This document shows positions 25,118-36,505 of a DNA stretch of 62,214 nt, one piece after another. The stretch's first letter is position 1. Each line of letters opens with the position of its first letter. The DNA lies in contig MU129162.1 of the NCBI GenBank assembly GCA_014904985.1, positions 1-62,214 on the forward strand, written 5' to 3'. The notes beneath the pieces are model-generated. The model did no database searches and was not told the origin of the DNA. It saw only the letters and a program-made list of their open reading frames with translations. This DNA comes from Hydnum rufescens UP504. Lineage: Eukaryota; Basidiomycota; Agaricomycetes; Cantharellales; Hydnaceae. A program made the translations under genes and the position numbers.

Positions 25118-26360
25118 GGTAGAGGATTCCAGAGATCCAGCGAGCAATGAGATGCTTCCTAATTTATCCTTTTTGCGACTAAATTGCTACCCACTGACCC
25201 CAGCCACTACTGTTACCCCTTGTGGCTATGACCTATTTCCGGGTATTTTAGATAGCTCACTTTAGGAAGGTGCTGTCAAGAGGAACGTCACTTGAAACAG
25301 CCCGTTGGCACATAGCTGAGTGCCCCCCACTCTTGAAACGGCTTAACTCGCCAATTTTTAGAGGGTTTTGTTGTTGTCAAATTCGGCCTGACACGAGGTC
25401 ATGTGGCCATTTAACGAACAATTTTGGGACGAAATCTCCACCTCTTTCTAGATCGGCTACTTACAGTAATTATAACAGGTATCCCCACAAGGAAAAAGGC
25501 GTGGAAATGATCGATTATCATCGCTCTCAGACTCCTCGTAGAACGCAACCTATAAGGCCTGAGCTGAATGGTTGAAAGAATCTGAATCTGGGCCTTTGTA
25601 GTAGAATTAGTGACAGACTCTGGATCATTTCAATTTTCAACTGCCTACGCTACCGAGTGCAACAGCACCGCCATCTATTTCCTGTGAAATGGACTGCGCC
25701 GCTGCCGTGCCGCTGTTCGGATAAATTTCGTCCCTCTATGTTTTGGCTACATTACCCTGATATCCCTATGGTTGTGTGACGGGTTCCAGATTCCCTGTGT
25801 GTGTGTCCCTGCCAATGAGGAGAAATGTTTGCTGTTTCCATCTTCGAGCGTGACAGAGGTGACCATTCGGTTCCCATCGAACACGTCCATGACGCGAAGG
25901 ACCCTCGCGATCGATAGATAGCGTTGACTTGTTTCATCACCAGTGAATCATCACAAAATGAAGCCATTCTCCAATCCCGCCGAACCTGTGGGTCGATGTG
26001 AGACGAACGCAGACCACATAGAAGGGAGCTATTCATGTCCGCCGAACGGGAACAAAGCTTCTTGGCAAGGGCTGCCTTTGGTGCACAGCACATCGTCCCT
26101 GCTATTGTTGCCGCACGGCGGGATCCCAGACGAGCCTCCTGTGAACTGCCGCCCCCAATTCCGTACCTTGAGCTCGGACATTGACGCTTGCTCTCCCGCT
26201 GTCACATATAATCTAGGCTCCCCAGACGCTCCGCGTGATGTCTCCTTGGGGAGATTAATATGGTTCCGCCCGCGTTTCGCAATCATTCCGTACCTAGGGC
26301 ATCCACCTCAAATCGCCGGTTCACCCAGCCCAAGCTCGTTCAACGCGTAACCCAACCATC
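25118..26360. other. 1.2-kb intergenic region between divergent genes
   Basis: Lies between the starts of the dehydratase (minus) and GH125 (plus) genes. Open stretches exist (plus 25943-26350; minus 25752-26093 and 26029-26286), but none is recognisable or has a start and splice chain. Promoters of both neighbours must be here; no TATA box stood out. Confidence 0.4.
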
Positions 26361-28733
26361 ATGATTAAACTCATGAGTGTTTTTTCGACGCTTCTTGGAG
26401 GCTTTGAGACCATGACTTTGGTCACTGCTGCATGTCCAAACTACGCCTCGTATTCTCAACAACCGCATGCTCCTCTCTCCAGTGGGACCCTCAAGCTGCC
26501 GTACATGAGACCTAGGTGAGTTTCAAGGCCGCTTTTCTGATACGGGTAATGCTAAGGGCCGTAGTCCTGAGTGCCGGACTTTCAATTCCCCGGCTGTTGA
26601 AGTATGCTCCATTTTTTGAGCAATTGCGTCTGCTGATGGCTATCCTCTCAGAAAGTCATTGCGGACATGAAAATGTTGCTGAAAGACCCTGATCTTGCTC
26701 GACTCTTCGAGAATACTTTCCCAAACACTCTCGACACAACTGTAAGGTACTTCAACAAGGTACTGTAATGCCTCCACGTCGATTGCCGTTATTGTGGTGG
26801 ACTCTCATTACATACAAAGACCGAGAATGTTGCATTCATCATCACTGGAGTGAGTCTGTCTTTGTTGCTCCTAGATCTATTTAGCTTTCTTATCCGCAAG
26901 CTCCCACTTTCAGGACATCACGTCCGTGGATAGAGCTTATTCTGGACCACAATCACGGCTTGACAGATCTCTAATAGCGCACAATGGCTTCGCGATACAG
27001 CCAACCAATTCGCGCATTATCATGATCTCCTCAAAGACCCCGACCTTGGAACCCTGGTACGAGGCGTGATCAATAATGAAGCCCGTTACATTGCTCGCTA
27101 TCCTTATTGCGGCGCGTTCCAACCACCTCCCGAGAGTCATCTGGCACCTACTCACAATGACTGGGCGAATCTCGTCACTGTGATTCCCCCAGTCGACAAT
27201 CAGATGGTCTTCGAGTGTAAAGTAAGTGGTTTGCTTCCTTCGTCCGACACACCCTGCCCCAACATGTGTACAGTACGAACTTGATTCTTTAGGCGGATTC
27301 CTGTACGTTGCAACAGTTCCCATGCATGGAGAACACTTTACTTTTCTCTGCCGTAGAAAGCTGTCGAGATCCTATCACCAAGCTACCGGAGACACTTCGT
27401 TCGCGGACGGCAAGTGTACGCGAATATCTCTGTCGTCATCACCTGGATATTTTCATACCTCCACTGATGTGTAGGGTTGGAGGCCATCTTTCAGATATTC
27501 CGCGTGATTGATGAACAATCTCAAGCGACGTTTGATGCGGACTTTAATATTGTGACCTATTACTCTTGGACAGGACAACCCGGTGGGGGCATTGATTCCC
27601 TGTATCACATGTATTTGAATTTTCCGCTGAAAAATAATACAGGTTCTCTTGCTGGACCAGTAAACAACCAGGGGATCGGAGAGCCAAAGGGTTATACGGG
27701 TATGGTTCGTGTGTGATTTGGCTTCAGGGCCTCCGTTGCACACTCCTCCGTCTTTCGTTGATTTGTACAGGTTGGGACACACCATCGCCCCAGTGATGAT
27801 CTCAGCACGTACGGTAGGGATTTAAAAGGTTCTATTTCGAGTCCTTTAACAAGTTGACGCCTTTGGCCCTCCTATACTCCACCCAAAGCCTTCCTTACGC
27901 CCGCAAATGCCATGATGTCCGTTGAACTTGCGAACCTTGTGACTGTTCTCGAATCTCTCCATCCTTCTGATGCAACTCAGGCCGCCCTAGTGAACGAGCT
28001 TATCCACAACGCCACTACTTGGAGCTCGAGAATCCGGGATGCAATATACAAATACGCGCTGACGGAAGAAGGTACATTTGCGATACGAGACGAATGGATT
28101 AGGCAGTCGGTATATGATGGATGACGCCAACGTCCCTTCTTTGCTGTCTCTCCCGTACTTGGGCTTTGTTGGTTCGTTTTCCCATGACTCTTTTCGTGCT
28201 AGAGCCTAACTGAAATCATGTGACTTGGGGGGGGGAACTGTGGTCCAGACAAGAATGATCAGAACTTCCAGAAGACGCGTGCCCAGCTCCTCTCCCGTCA
28301 AAACCCGTACTACTCCCAGGGTCCACAATTCTTCGGAATAGGGTAGGCCTTTCAATCGCCCTTTCCGTCTTCTCATTCTAAGATTTTTTTTATCTAAAAA
28401 ACGCATGGAACCTCGTTGTACGGATGGAATGATACTACTACCGTTAGCGGCCCACACGCGTCGCCTACGTCACCCTGGCCCATGTCCCTCATCTCCGCAA
28501 TCTTCAGCACCGACTCGGATACCGAAATCCAAACCTACCTGTCCACCCTCATGTCCAGCACCTCTGGCCTGGGGCTCATCCACGAGAGCGTCGACATCCA
28601 CGATACGACCTCGTACACTCGCCCGTGGTTCGCCTGGGCCAACTCGTATTTCGCTGAAATGGTGCTCGATTTGGCGAAGAGAAAACCGGGGCTCATTCTC
28701 AACACTGACAAGCCGTATATCCTCGGACGGTAG
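26361..28733 (+). CDS. GH125 exo-alpha-1,6-mannosidase (Mug157/DUF1237 family), one frame break
   Basis: Glycoside hydrolase that removes terminal alpha-1,6-mannose. The start MIKLMSVFSTLLGGF gives a short hydrophobic leader to VTAACPNYASYSQQPH. Family blocks: FMRP-like LKLPYMRPSPECRTFNSPAVE, AFIITGDITAQWLRDTANQF, YPYCGAFQPPPESHLAPTHN, ELDSLGGFLKLSRSYHQATG, FRVIDEQSQATFDADFNIVT, GTHHRPSDDLSTYAFLTPAN, MMSVELANL, VPSLLSLPYLGF, SPWPMSLISAIFSTDSD, TSGLGLIHESVDIHD and YTRPWFAWANSYFAEM. Introns of about 50-80 nt join in phase. At 28083 there is one extra A between GCG and TACGAGACG. The family motif ending YETNG is read in one frame before and another after it, so the coding frame is broken by a single base (consensus error or true mutation). 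Confidence 0.92.
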
Positions 28734-29752
28734 TAGCAAGGCTGGATCAAGTAAAATCCTACATTTAATGGTACAGTAATTGGTGTTCAGGGACCACGCG
28801 TCGCGTTGGATGCTCGAGGCTTGAAGAAGCTGCTCCGCGGGAGTTGGAAATAAATGTGTTCAGAATCCGATCGATGCTGTGACACCCGGGTCCGTAAGCT
28901 ATATTCGACGTGGTCATGTTCTCACTGTTTCTATCCCCCGCCCGCCCCTCATGATCACGTCCAAAACGTGGTGGGATAGGGGAAGCATAGACGAAGAGCC
29001 CGGAACAGCAATTGTCTGCCAATTCAGGCTAGTCCGTTCCGGGTGCGATTTCTTTATGTTATACCATACCCATACTCGGGGACCGAGGGAAACAATACTG
29101 TAGAATCGATCTAACTCAAAGAGGTCCGCGCCCTCAATAATCTTTATCGCATACAGAGATACGCAGCACATTCCTTTCAGGGCCATCACAAGGGCCAGGT
29201 CATTTATTATAGTTCTAGGGTGCTCCGATAAGAAAATAACTGCGCTCACGATCCAGGGTGTTGAGGGGTGGGAAGAGTCGGAACAGCAGCGGAAAGGAGT
29301 GAGAGTCGTCAAAATCAAGAAGGGATGAGTCACTGATAATCGAGAGATTTAAAGTAATACAGACAAGCAGGCCAAAGGGGTACAATGCGGAAATACTAGG
29401 GTATGAGCGAATGAAGCAGACGCAGGAGGTGTGCGAGAATCAATGAGTGATGGATGTGTGTGCGGTGGGGTGATTTTAGTGGATTAAAAAATGCATGGGC
29501 GAGCGGTGTAGACTGTAAAATCCGCCGTCAGAGAAGGAAATGGGAGTATGGATACGGTGGAAGGTGTAGGAGAGAAGAACTAGGAACACAAAGCAGAATG
29601 AAGATGTCAAACAAAGAGCAAGGATCTCCGTCCAATTTTTGATTGGAAGAAAGGAACAATGTAGGGGTATTGGGGCATGAGTTGCAGTGGGAGGTGTAAA
29701 TGCAATGTGGTGTCGGGCGTGTCTCATTCGTGGGAAAGTCCCTGATTACCCT
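28734..29752. other. Intergenic, 3' flanks of convergent genes
   Basis: About 1 kb between the GH125 stop and the BTG-domain stop. Minus-strand open stretches (28914-29333) show no family signal. The plus strand is purine-rich at about 29370-29650. Nothing else is seen. Confidence 0.4.
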
Positions 29753-30778
29753 TTAGAAGTGACGGGGTCTCGAAATGCGAACGGGAACGCCACCAAAGTT
29801 CCTTCCACTGCCGATTGCGCGGGTAGACGCAGGAATGCCGAGCATAACCGCACCACCCAGGACACCGACCTTCCCACACTCGTATTCAGTCACGGCAGTG
29901 CGGGACGAGTCGACGTAAACGACGGCATTTTCGCCCTCTTCCTGGTCATAAACGACATCGTTGTCACATGCAGGAGAGGGAGAGCGAGTGGAAGGTGCGA
30001 TGGAGGATGCTGAAGTGGAAGACGACACGGAGAGTTGTGACATCGAAAGAGAAAGGGCACTGTAGACCGATGAGCCAGTGGAGGCATCCGAGTTAGTGCG
30101 AGAGTGGAGAGAAATGCCACCGCCAAGAGATGACTTGTAGGGGATGTCGCTTGCGCGGGGGGTGTCGTTCAAGTCCATGAGCCGAGTTGCAGGTGGGGAA
30201 AAATCAGAGGCATCGGATCCTGCGTAGGAAGAAGAACAGGATGCGGTGGACACAGCTGGTCTGCGGATAGCGAGATTCTTGGTGGACCGCGAGGTGGAGC
30301 GGTGAGGGGTCTCTGGGAATTGCGAGAGCAAGTCACTCATCCAGTTCGGTTCTTGATAGGATTTCTGGGCACCCCAAGGGGAGCGGTCCTTGCTCGAGGC
30401 GGTTCCCTGCCAGTAAACGGTTGGAGTCGGGTCGGAGCCGATACGGTAGGACACGAGGCCAGGATCAATGGATATCTCGCATTCGGAACCCTTGGTAAGG
30501 AGAAGAATCCAGTCATGGCAGCTAATGCCAGCAGCCTCACCAGCTGCCCGTATGGGCTTGGGGATGGGGACATTGGATTTGGGCGAAAGTCTGAGGGTCC
30601 GAAGAGAGGCACCGAGAGTCGGGCGGTTGGGCTGCCAGGTTGGAGCAAGATGAGCAGAGAGGGTGGACATGAGGAGAACGTGCAGCGCATCGAGCGTGGC
30701 AGGTGAACACAGGTCAGCCAACGCAGAGGTAAGGAGCGGGATACACGCTCGGATAGCAGAGTTCATCGAAGTGTCCAT
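29753..30778 (-). CDS. BTG/Tob (anti-proliferative) domain protein, single exon, 341 aa
   Basis: N-terminal about 120 residues match the BTG/Tob fold (PF07742): HLAPTWQPNRPTLGASLRTL corresponds to box A, PIRAAGEAAGISCHDW to the middle helix and CEISIDPGLVSYRIG to the conserved strand pair around box B. In animals these proteins recruit the CCR4-NOT (CAF1) deadenylase and restrain proliferation; the fungal role is inferred only. The rest (about 130-300) is Ser/Thr-rich and low complexity (for example LSMSQLSVSSSTSASSIAPS), then an acidic stretch (DQEEGENAVVYVDSS) and a basic C-terminus. No introns, unlike its neighbours. A TATA-like TATATATAA lies about 80 bp upstream of the ATG at 30778. Confidence 0.78.
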   Translation of the reverse strand: MDTSMNSAIRACIPLLTSALADLCSPATLDALHVLLMSTLSAHLAPTWQPNRPTLGASLRTLRLSPKSNVPIPKPIRAAGEAAGISCHDWILLLTKGSECEISIDPGLVSYRIGSDPTPTVYWQGTASSKDRSPWGAQKSYQEPNWMSDLLSQFPETPHRSTSRSTKNLAIRRPAVSTASCSSSYAGSDASDFSPPATRLMDLNDTPRASDIPYKSSLGGGISLHSRTNSDASTGSSVYSALSLSMSQLSVSSSTSASSIAPSTRSPSPACDNDVVYDQEEGENAVVYVDSSRTAVTEYECGKVGVLGGAVMLGIPASTRAIGSGRNFGGVPVRISRPRHF

Positions 30779-30858
30779 GATGTCTTGGTGGGTTGATCGA
30801 CCAGCGAAACAAATATGCAAAAAGAGGTGCGAAATAAAAGGGGGTTGGAACGCTGTGC

Positions 30859-30868
30859 TTATATATAT
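30859..30868 (-). promoter_or_regulatory. TATA box of the BTG-domain gene
   Basis: Read on the minus strand, ATATATATAA lies about 81 bp before the ATG at 30778. Confidence 0.5.
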
Positions 30869-30869
30869 G

Positions 30870-31901
30870 TACGTTGGTCGTCTGAATAAAAATGAAGCGA
30901 CGGTGGGGCTGAGTCTCGATTGCAAGTTGGGTAGAACTCGAATCTAGGCTTACCAGAGAACACGAAAGACGGGAGCAAAAGGCGAATGGAAGGGGAGATG
31001 AAGGGAGATCGAAGAAACAGGTGGTTGGTGGCCTGGAGGACGACTTGAGGATTGCCCCAGAGTTATATACCCATCCGGTCAACCTAGTTTTCTGGTTTTC
31101 AATAGAAGACAATGGGAATAATGCGGGCCCATTGTTGCTCAACAAAAAAACTAGTCCCAGTTCAAACAAAGGCTTGCGGTATTTACCGCAAGAACCAGTC
31201 ACAAAGGCGCAAAGCCTAGTCTCTCGTAACCAGAACATGCTTCCGCAATGGCCATTGGGTCATGATTTTTGGTGGATTTGCGAGTGAGAATTACGCTACT
31301 ACCGTCCACCTACTCCAGCGCGTTCTCTGGCACACAGCCCACAGTGCCCCGAGCTCGGATAATTCCCACATCCTGAAAGGCACTTCTCTCACCGCGTAAG
31401 CTGAATTTATTACATATATTTCAAAACTGACGGAGCACACTGCCATCCTGACCAAGACTCCTTGTGATTGGTCGCACCGGAAGCATGTTGCCCAATTCAA
31501 TTCCACGCTCCATAGCCCCGAGCTAAAGGCCACTCAATCCCCAAACAGCCACACTGTATCCACCGACTGCACACACGATGGAGAACGTTTCAAGACGTGT
31601 TGTTTCCACTTTTACCTCTACGCCCGCTGAGAATCCGCTACGATATTCAAATGTCGCCTCCCAAGTCTTCTCCCGCGGGGGATGTTTGTATAGTATTCAC
31701 TACCTTATCGACTCGAACGGGCACGCCCCTGAGAGCCATCAAATCTGAAATAAGCGCGTGCGCCTGCTAAAATCCGCAAGTTTGAATTTTATCTTTTGGT
31801 TGGGTGTGTGCTATCATTGACCTCGTAGAATCCGTTCTCCTGAACGATGTCGATGCTTCTACGGAGGGCCGCCCATGATGGTGGATATAGACGGTCAGCC
31901 C
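30870..31901. other. Intergenic, no gene seen
   Basis: 5' flank of the BTG-domain gene and 3' flank of TOP3. Short open frames (31021-31287 plus, 31291-31533 minus) show no recognisable features. Confidence 0.4.
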
Positions 31902-34900
31902 CTAAGCGTCTGCTGCGCTGAACTTCCTTTTCCCTCGGCCTCCTCTTCGACTCCCGCGGGACCCACCTCTGCCCCGGCCTCCTCTTTTCTTACCTCCACC
32001 GTTTCCCTCATTCGGGCATGCTACAGACAACCCCTCAGCCTTACTCATCCATTTTGGGAACAAACAGCCTACCGTTGCTATAGTGCCCTTCTTCATGACA
32101 CCTGAGACAAACCCCGAACAATTAATGGAATTTGTATGACTTGCGGCGAAACAAACCCACTTGAAACACGTTCCCGAAGGAGCGTTACCACCCCCACGGC
32201 CGGAGATACCCCGAAAGCCCTTGTTACTAGGCTTGGGACACGCTAACAAGCACAAATAAATGTCAACAAACAATCCACTCACCCGAATGTTTGCATACCA
32301 TTGCTAAAATGACCTTTACCTCCACACTATTTCAATTGTGACACACGAGGCGTCACTACAATCAGATGCCATCCATGGCAGCAAGCGTTAGGGCGTGAAA
32401 CGTCACCTTGAAACATGCCCCCCCTGCATTCGACGGTGGGGCTTCACGAAGTCGTTTGTTCCCCGCATCACCGTTCGGGCAGGCTATGTTAGCCAAGCTC
32501 AATTTTAGCGATCATATTCAAGCAGGTAAGCTTGATGCTAGAGCACACCTGAACTCCAGTGTCCTTCTTGCCCACTGATCACGAAACGAACGTAAGGCCC
32601 ACAGCCCAACTCAGCTCGAGGCATAAAGCCATCACTCACCATTTGTAACATTCACCACTTTGTCCTCCACCGCCACCGCACCACCACCACCACCATTTAC
32701 ACCGCCGGAGCCAGAAACTTGGGTCCCACCATCGACCCAAACGAAATATTTGCACTGCGTCTCAGCGGTGACATTTGCGCACTTCCAGAAGGATTTTCCC
32801 TTGTTCGGTCCTTCTTTATTTACAGTGAATAGTCTCGCAGGCTTGTCGCATTGACATCGAGGTTCTGCTTCTTGATCCAAGTATGGGTTCTTCGAGTGCT
32901 GTTGCCATTTAGGAGCTGGTCAGTCATTCGATCCGAGAAATAGTGAAGGAAAGGTGACAGAGTTGTGAACGAATTATTGCACCGGCGAATGTGAAGGCTG
33001 AAAACGAATCGTTTGAGACGAACGTACCGAGGGATCATTTAGGGATCGTTTCGATGGTATAACCTTGGATGCTCCAGGACCTCCAGTTGTCCCATTAGCA
33101 TTCGATGAAGGTCCAGCAACCCACTCAAAAAACGGACACGTGGCTACAGTAGGGATCAAGGTCATTATATCCACAAGTCCAAAACTGTTTGCCTTTATTT
33201 TGAGATTCACGCGTTACGGTTCGCGTGGCTGCCGGCACACCGCAGCGACAATCGGGCGTGGCACCAGCACGGTGGACAGGGGGTGGTGATTGAGGACGTT
33301 GTTGCTGTTGTTGCGGTGGTGATCGCGGGCGAGGCGGTTGTGGCGGTGAAATTGGACGTGGGGGTCGTCGTAGCGCAGGTGCTGGTGCGGGCACTGTTCC
33401 ATTCGGTGGACGAGCACGAGGTGGAGGCGGTCCATTGTTGTCTATGGTTCCGCAAGATCAGCTGGCATTTCACCCTCAGAAATTCTTGTAATGCACTTAC
33501 CTTCGTCTCCGTCATCATCGGACGCATTCGTAGCAGGACCAGGGGCACCTCCACGGCCCCCACCTGCACCTCGGCCTCGAGGAGCACCACCACCTCGAGG
33601 AGGCCCCCTCCCTGCACCACGACCGCCTCTTCCTCTACCACCTCCGCCTGGTATGTCGTTGTCGTCATTATTCCCACGATCCCCCTGGATGTAATTCCCA
33701 ACAGACTGTTCATCGAGGGATATCAATCCATCTATCCAACCAGAGATTCATTCGCAATCCTCACCTGTATTACTGTTGCGAAATTATTGCGTGCCCGGAC
33801 GAACACTTCGCGATATTGCTCGAGGCTCGTCTCCAGCATGTCATGCTTCGTGCGTACACTCTCGCACACCTGCACCATCATGCGTTCTGTCTATTGACAT
33901 ACCGAAGTCGTATTATCCCCAGTAAGTTAGTTTCATCAATTATTACCGCCTAACTGAAAGAGAGAAGGGAGTGACTCGAATAAAATGAATCCCACCTCTC
34001 GTCGGAGTTGTGGCTTGCTCAAGCTTTTATCGAACCCGATCTTGTTGTACCCCTCCACAAGGCCGATTCCGAGCGTAGATGGGACGAGGTATTTTGTGCC
34101 TCCTTGAAGACGCTCCATGACGTATTCTCGATCGACTATGGTCTGAATGTGTTGTGCTATCGTGGCGTCGGTGCCTTTTTCATGATTAACATGATGCAAT
34201 TCGTTTCTTGGTGAACAGTCTCCCAAACCAAAGTTCCGTGATTGTACACTTACCGATACCGTTCTTATCCATGAGGGTGACGAGATCTGCTTCTGTCAAC
34301 AGACTAGGCGCGGTGGTCGTTCCCTCCCGGAGCTCACACACCGTCGGCATGAATTCTTCGCCTTGTTCAAATTCTGGTATTGGATGACCAACCCACTTGT
34401 CGTATGTGTACACTTCAAGATAGTTTCGTTCCAGAACGATTAAACCTGGTCAATAAGGTGATTAGCGGACCCTGGTCCTAGCTGCTAGAGAAGCAAGAGG
34501 ATTCGACTCACCAGTAGCACTGAACTCTTCTCCGCCAGCAACAACTTCAACAGTTGTCTGAAACCCCTCAGCATCTTTGGAGCAGCAACCAAGGAATCGA
34601 CGCGTAATGAATTCGTACACTTTCTTATCATCTCCTGCGAGATTTGCAGCATGTGCCGTAGGATGGATCGGTGGGTGTGCCTTGTCGTTCTTCTTCCCTT
34701 TCCGTGGTTTTTGAAAAGCGCCATCATTGTTGAGTAAGCTGAACGTATTGGTCAATGAATTAAGGTGCGTAAGCATCGTAGATCAAAATGAAAATTTGGA
34801 AATCGGTGGCAAGCCCTTGCCTCGTTGCGAATGGTCCCCAGGCCGGATCAGCAGTTTGTTTGTCAATGAGTGTTTTGAAGTCAAAGTCATCATCGAATTG

Positions 34901-36284
34901 GTCCGTTTCTGTCCTAGGGTATGAGAGGAAGCCTTTTTGGTAAAGACCTTCCGCGATCTACCAATTCTGCGGGTTCAGTCCTACGCAAGCACGCGAAACA
35001 GAGTGAACCTAGGCCATACGTCCAGGACTTTTTTGGGGGTCAATCGCAAGATACGGGAGGCAGCCTTCTGCAGTTCGACAGTAGTTAAGGGATACGGTTT
35101 ACTGGTTTTATTTTATGTGAGGACCACAACAGATCCACTGTATCATGGTTCGAGACGCACAATTTCTTTGTGCTCTTCCTATTGACACTGACGACCCTGG
35201 CGATTGGATCCTCTAAAACGAGTTCGTACAGGGCGAACACGATTCCCCATTCGAAGAGCTTGTTTCGCTTCCATCGAAATTCGGTGATCGCTTCCCCTTC
35301 TTGAGTCTGATTCGTGAGAGTAAGGTAGATATACCAGAATTGCTCTGGGACGAAAGCCTGGACTTGCTCGTAACGAGACACCACGAACCCCAGCGTGGGA
35401 AACTGACAAGGTCCTGTGCGAGACCGTCATTAGCACTTTGGGAAGAAGGGAGGCCTATTTGAATGAATCATTTACCGTACGATATAAGGCTGCCGTCAAG
35501 ATCGCCAAAGCGTCCCTGAAGAGCAAGGCTCTGCATGCGGGTGAATGCGGCGCCTAGACGTAGATCTAAGAGCGTTCGGGCCTCGACGGCGTCGGACTGT
35601 GCCTGGTCAAGCTCTACTGGATGTTGTGCGGCACGATGAATTTGTCTGAATGGGGGCAGAAGAAAGCAGAAGAAATCCAACCAAAATCAAACTGAAGTGC
35701 GCAGGAGACTCACGCTGCGATGATGGCGCTGAACCTAGCTCGTACAACTCGAATATGTCGCTTCGCTCTTCGACATATAATTTTGATTTCATTGCCAATA
35801 TTCTCTCCCTCACGGTCACAATCCGTCCATATCATCAAAATATCCGCGAGCCGTGCTTCTTGGATGAGATTACGCTCGATAGGTTTGCTCTCCTTTGTGT
35901 TTTTGATGCATCTGTCAGCCATACGACATATTTTGCGGATGGCACAAGTACGCACCGCTTTAACGCGTGTTTCTATCGGCGCATCAAATAGGGAAAATGG
36001 ATCGCACGAGTGCCATTTGCGATGGGTGTCGGGAAAGTCGTGTTCCATGACATGGCCAGACACCGAGGTGACGGTGTACTGTGAATTTGTCTGGGGATAG
36101 ATAAAGTCGTAGTTCTTGTTGAACTTGCTTATCCCATTTCGCTAATTGGGGAAGACAATCAGTGTACAATAATGTATCAAGTAAGTAGCCCTACCGTGGT
36201 GGACTGGCCGCCAGAGAGGATTTCAGTAATGGCTTTTGCTATGGAGGGCTTCTCCGCAACACATAGTACACGGTTTGCTGGCAT
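31902..36284 (-). CDS. TOP3: DNA topoisomerase III with GRF fingers, RGG tract and three zinc knuckles
   Basis: Type IA topoisomerase that, with a RecQ helicase, resolves recombination intermediates; nuclear. Starts MPANRVLCVAEKPSIAKAIT (Toprim motif), then RNGISKFNKNYDFIYPQ, SVSGHVMEHDFPDTHRKWH, IWTDCDREGENIGNEI (metal-binding DxD) and GFLSYPRTETDQF, whose Tyr (codon 34919-34921) is the DNA-linking residue. Then KAHPPIHPTAHA, TDATIAQHIQTI and the gate domain ending near 33780. The C-terminal half has a Gly/Arg-rich tract (33490-33700), two GRF-type zinc fingers (CRCGVPAATRTV..GKQFWTC at 33180-33260; CQCDKPARLFTV..GKSFWKC at 32750-32860) and three CCHC knuckles (listed separately), ending in a basic RGG/KR tail. 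This resembles animal TOP3-alpha more than yeast Top3. Many introns; divergent from SFI1 with 221 bp between starts. Confidence 0.94.
32016..32650 (-). other. Three tandem CCHC zinc knuckles of TOP3, each split by introns at like positions
   Basis: Knuckle 1 (32479-32650) reads CYKCGQEGHWSSAC, knuckle 2 (32238-32415) CFKCGGKGHFSNAC, knuckle 3 (32016-32168) CFKCHEEGHYSNAC. Each is interrupted twice. One intron falls at the second Cys (the phase differs between copies: after TG, between codons, and after AA of the preceding Lys). The other is always a phase-1 intron inside the Ala codon just before the last Cys. The repeated exon pattern points to tandem duplication of an exon group. Confidence 0.85.
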
Positions 36285-36505
36285 AAGAGAAAGGATGGGC
36301 GCTGAAAAGGGGATACAAAAGCAGAGTATCTTGCTAAGGAGTGAGCCTGGCGCTGAGTCGCAAAGTTGTTGTAGTGTATTGACACCGACGCGAACATCGG
36401 ACGCAAAAGCCCACTGAGTGGGCTCTTTACACGACGGCGAAGGACGCTCCTGGTCGAGGCCAAGGAAATGTACCGTGGAAAGAGGGCGCGCCAAGGAAGG
36501 AAAAT

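Noticed and set aside
28914..29333. Membrane protein gene on the minus strand
   Set aside because: No family signal, no promoter or splice support, and it lies in the 3' flank between two convergent genes.
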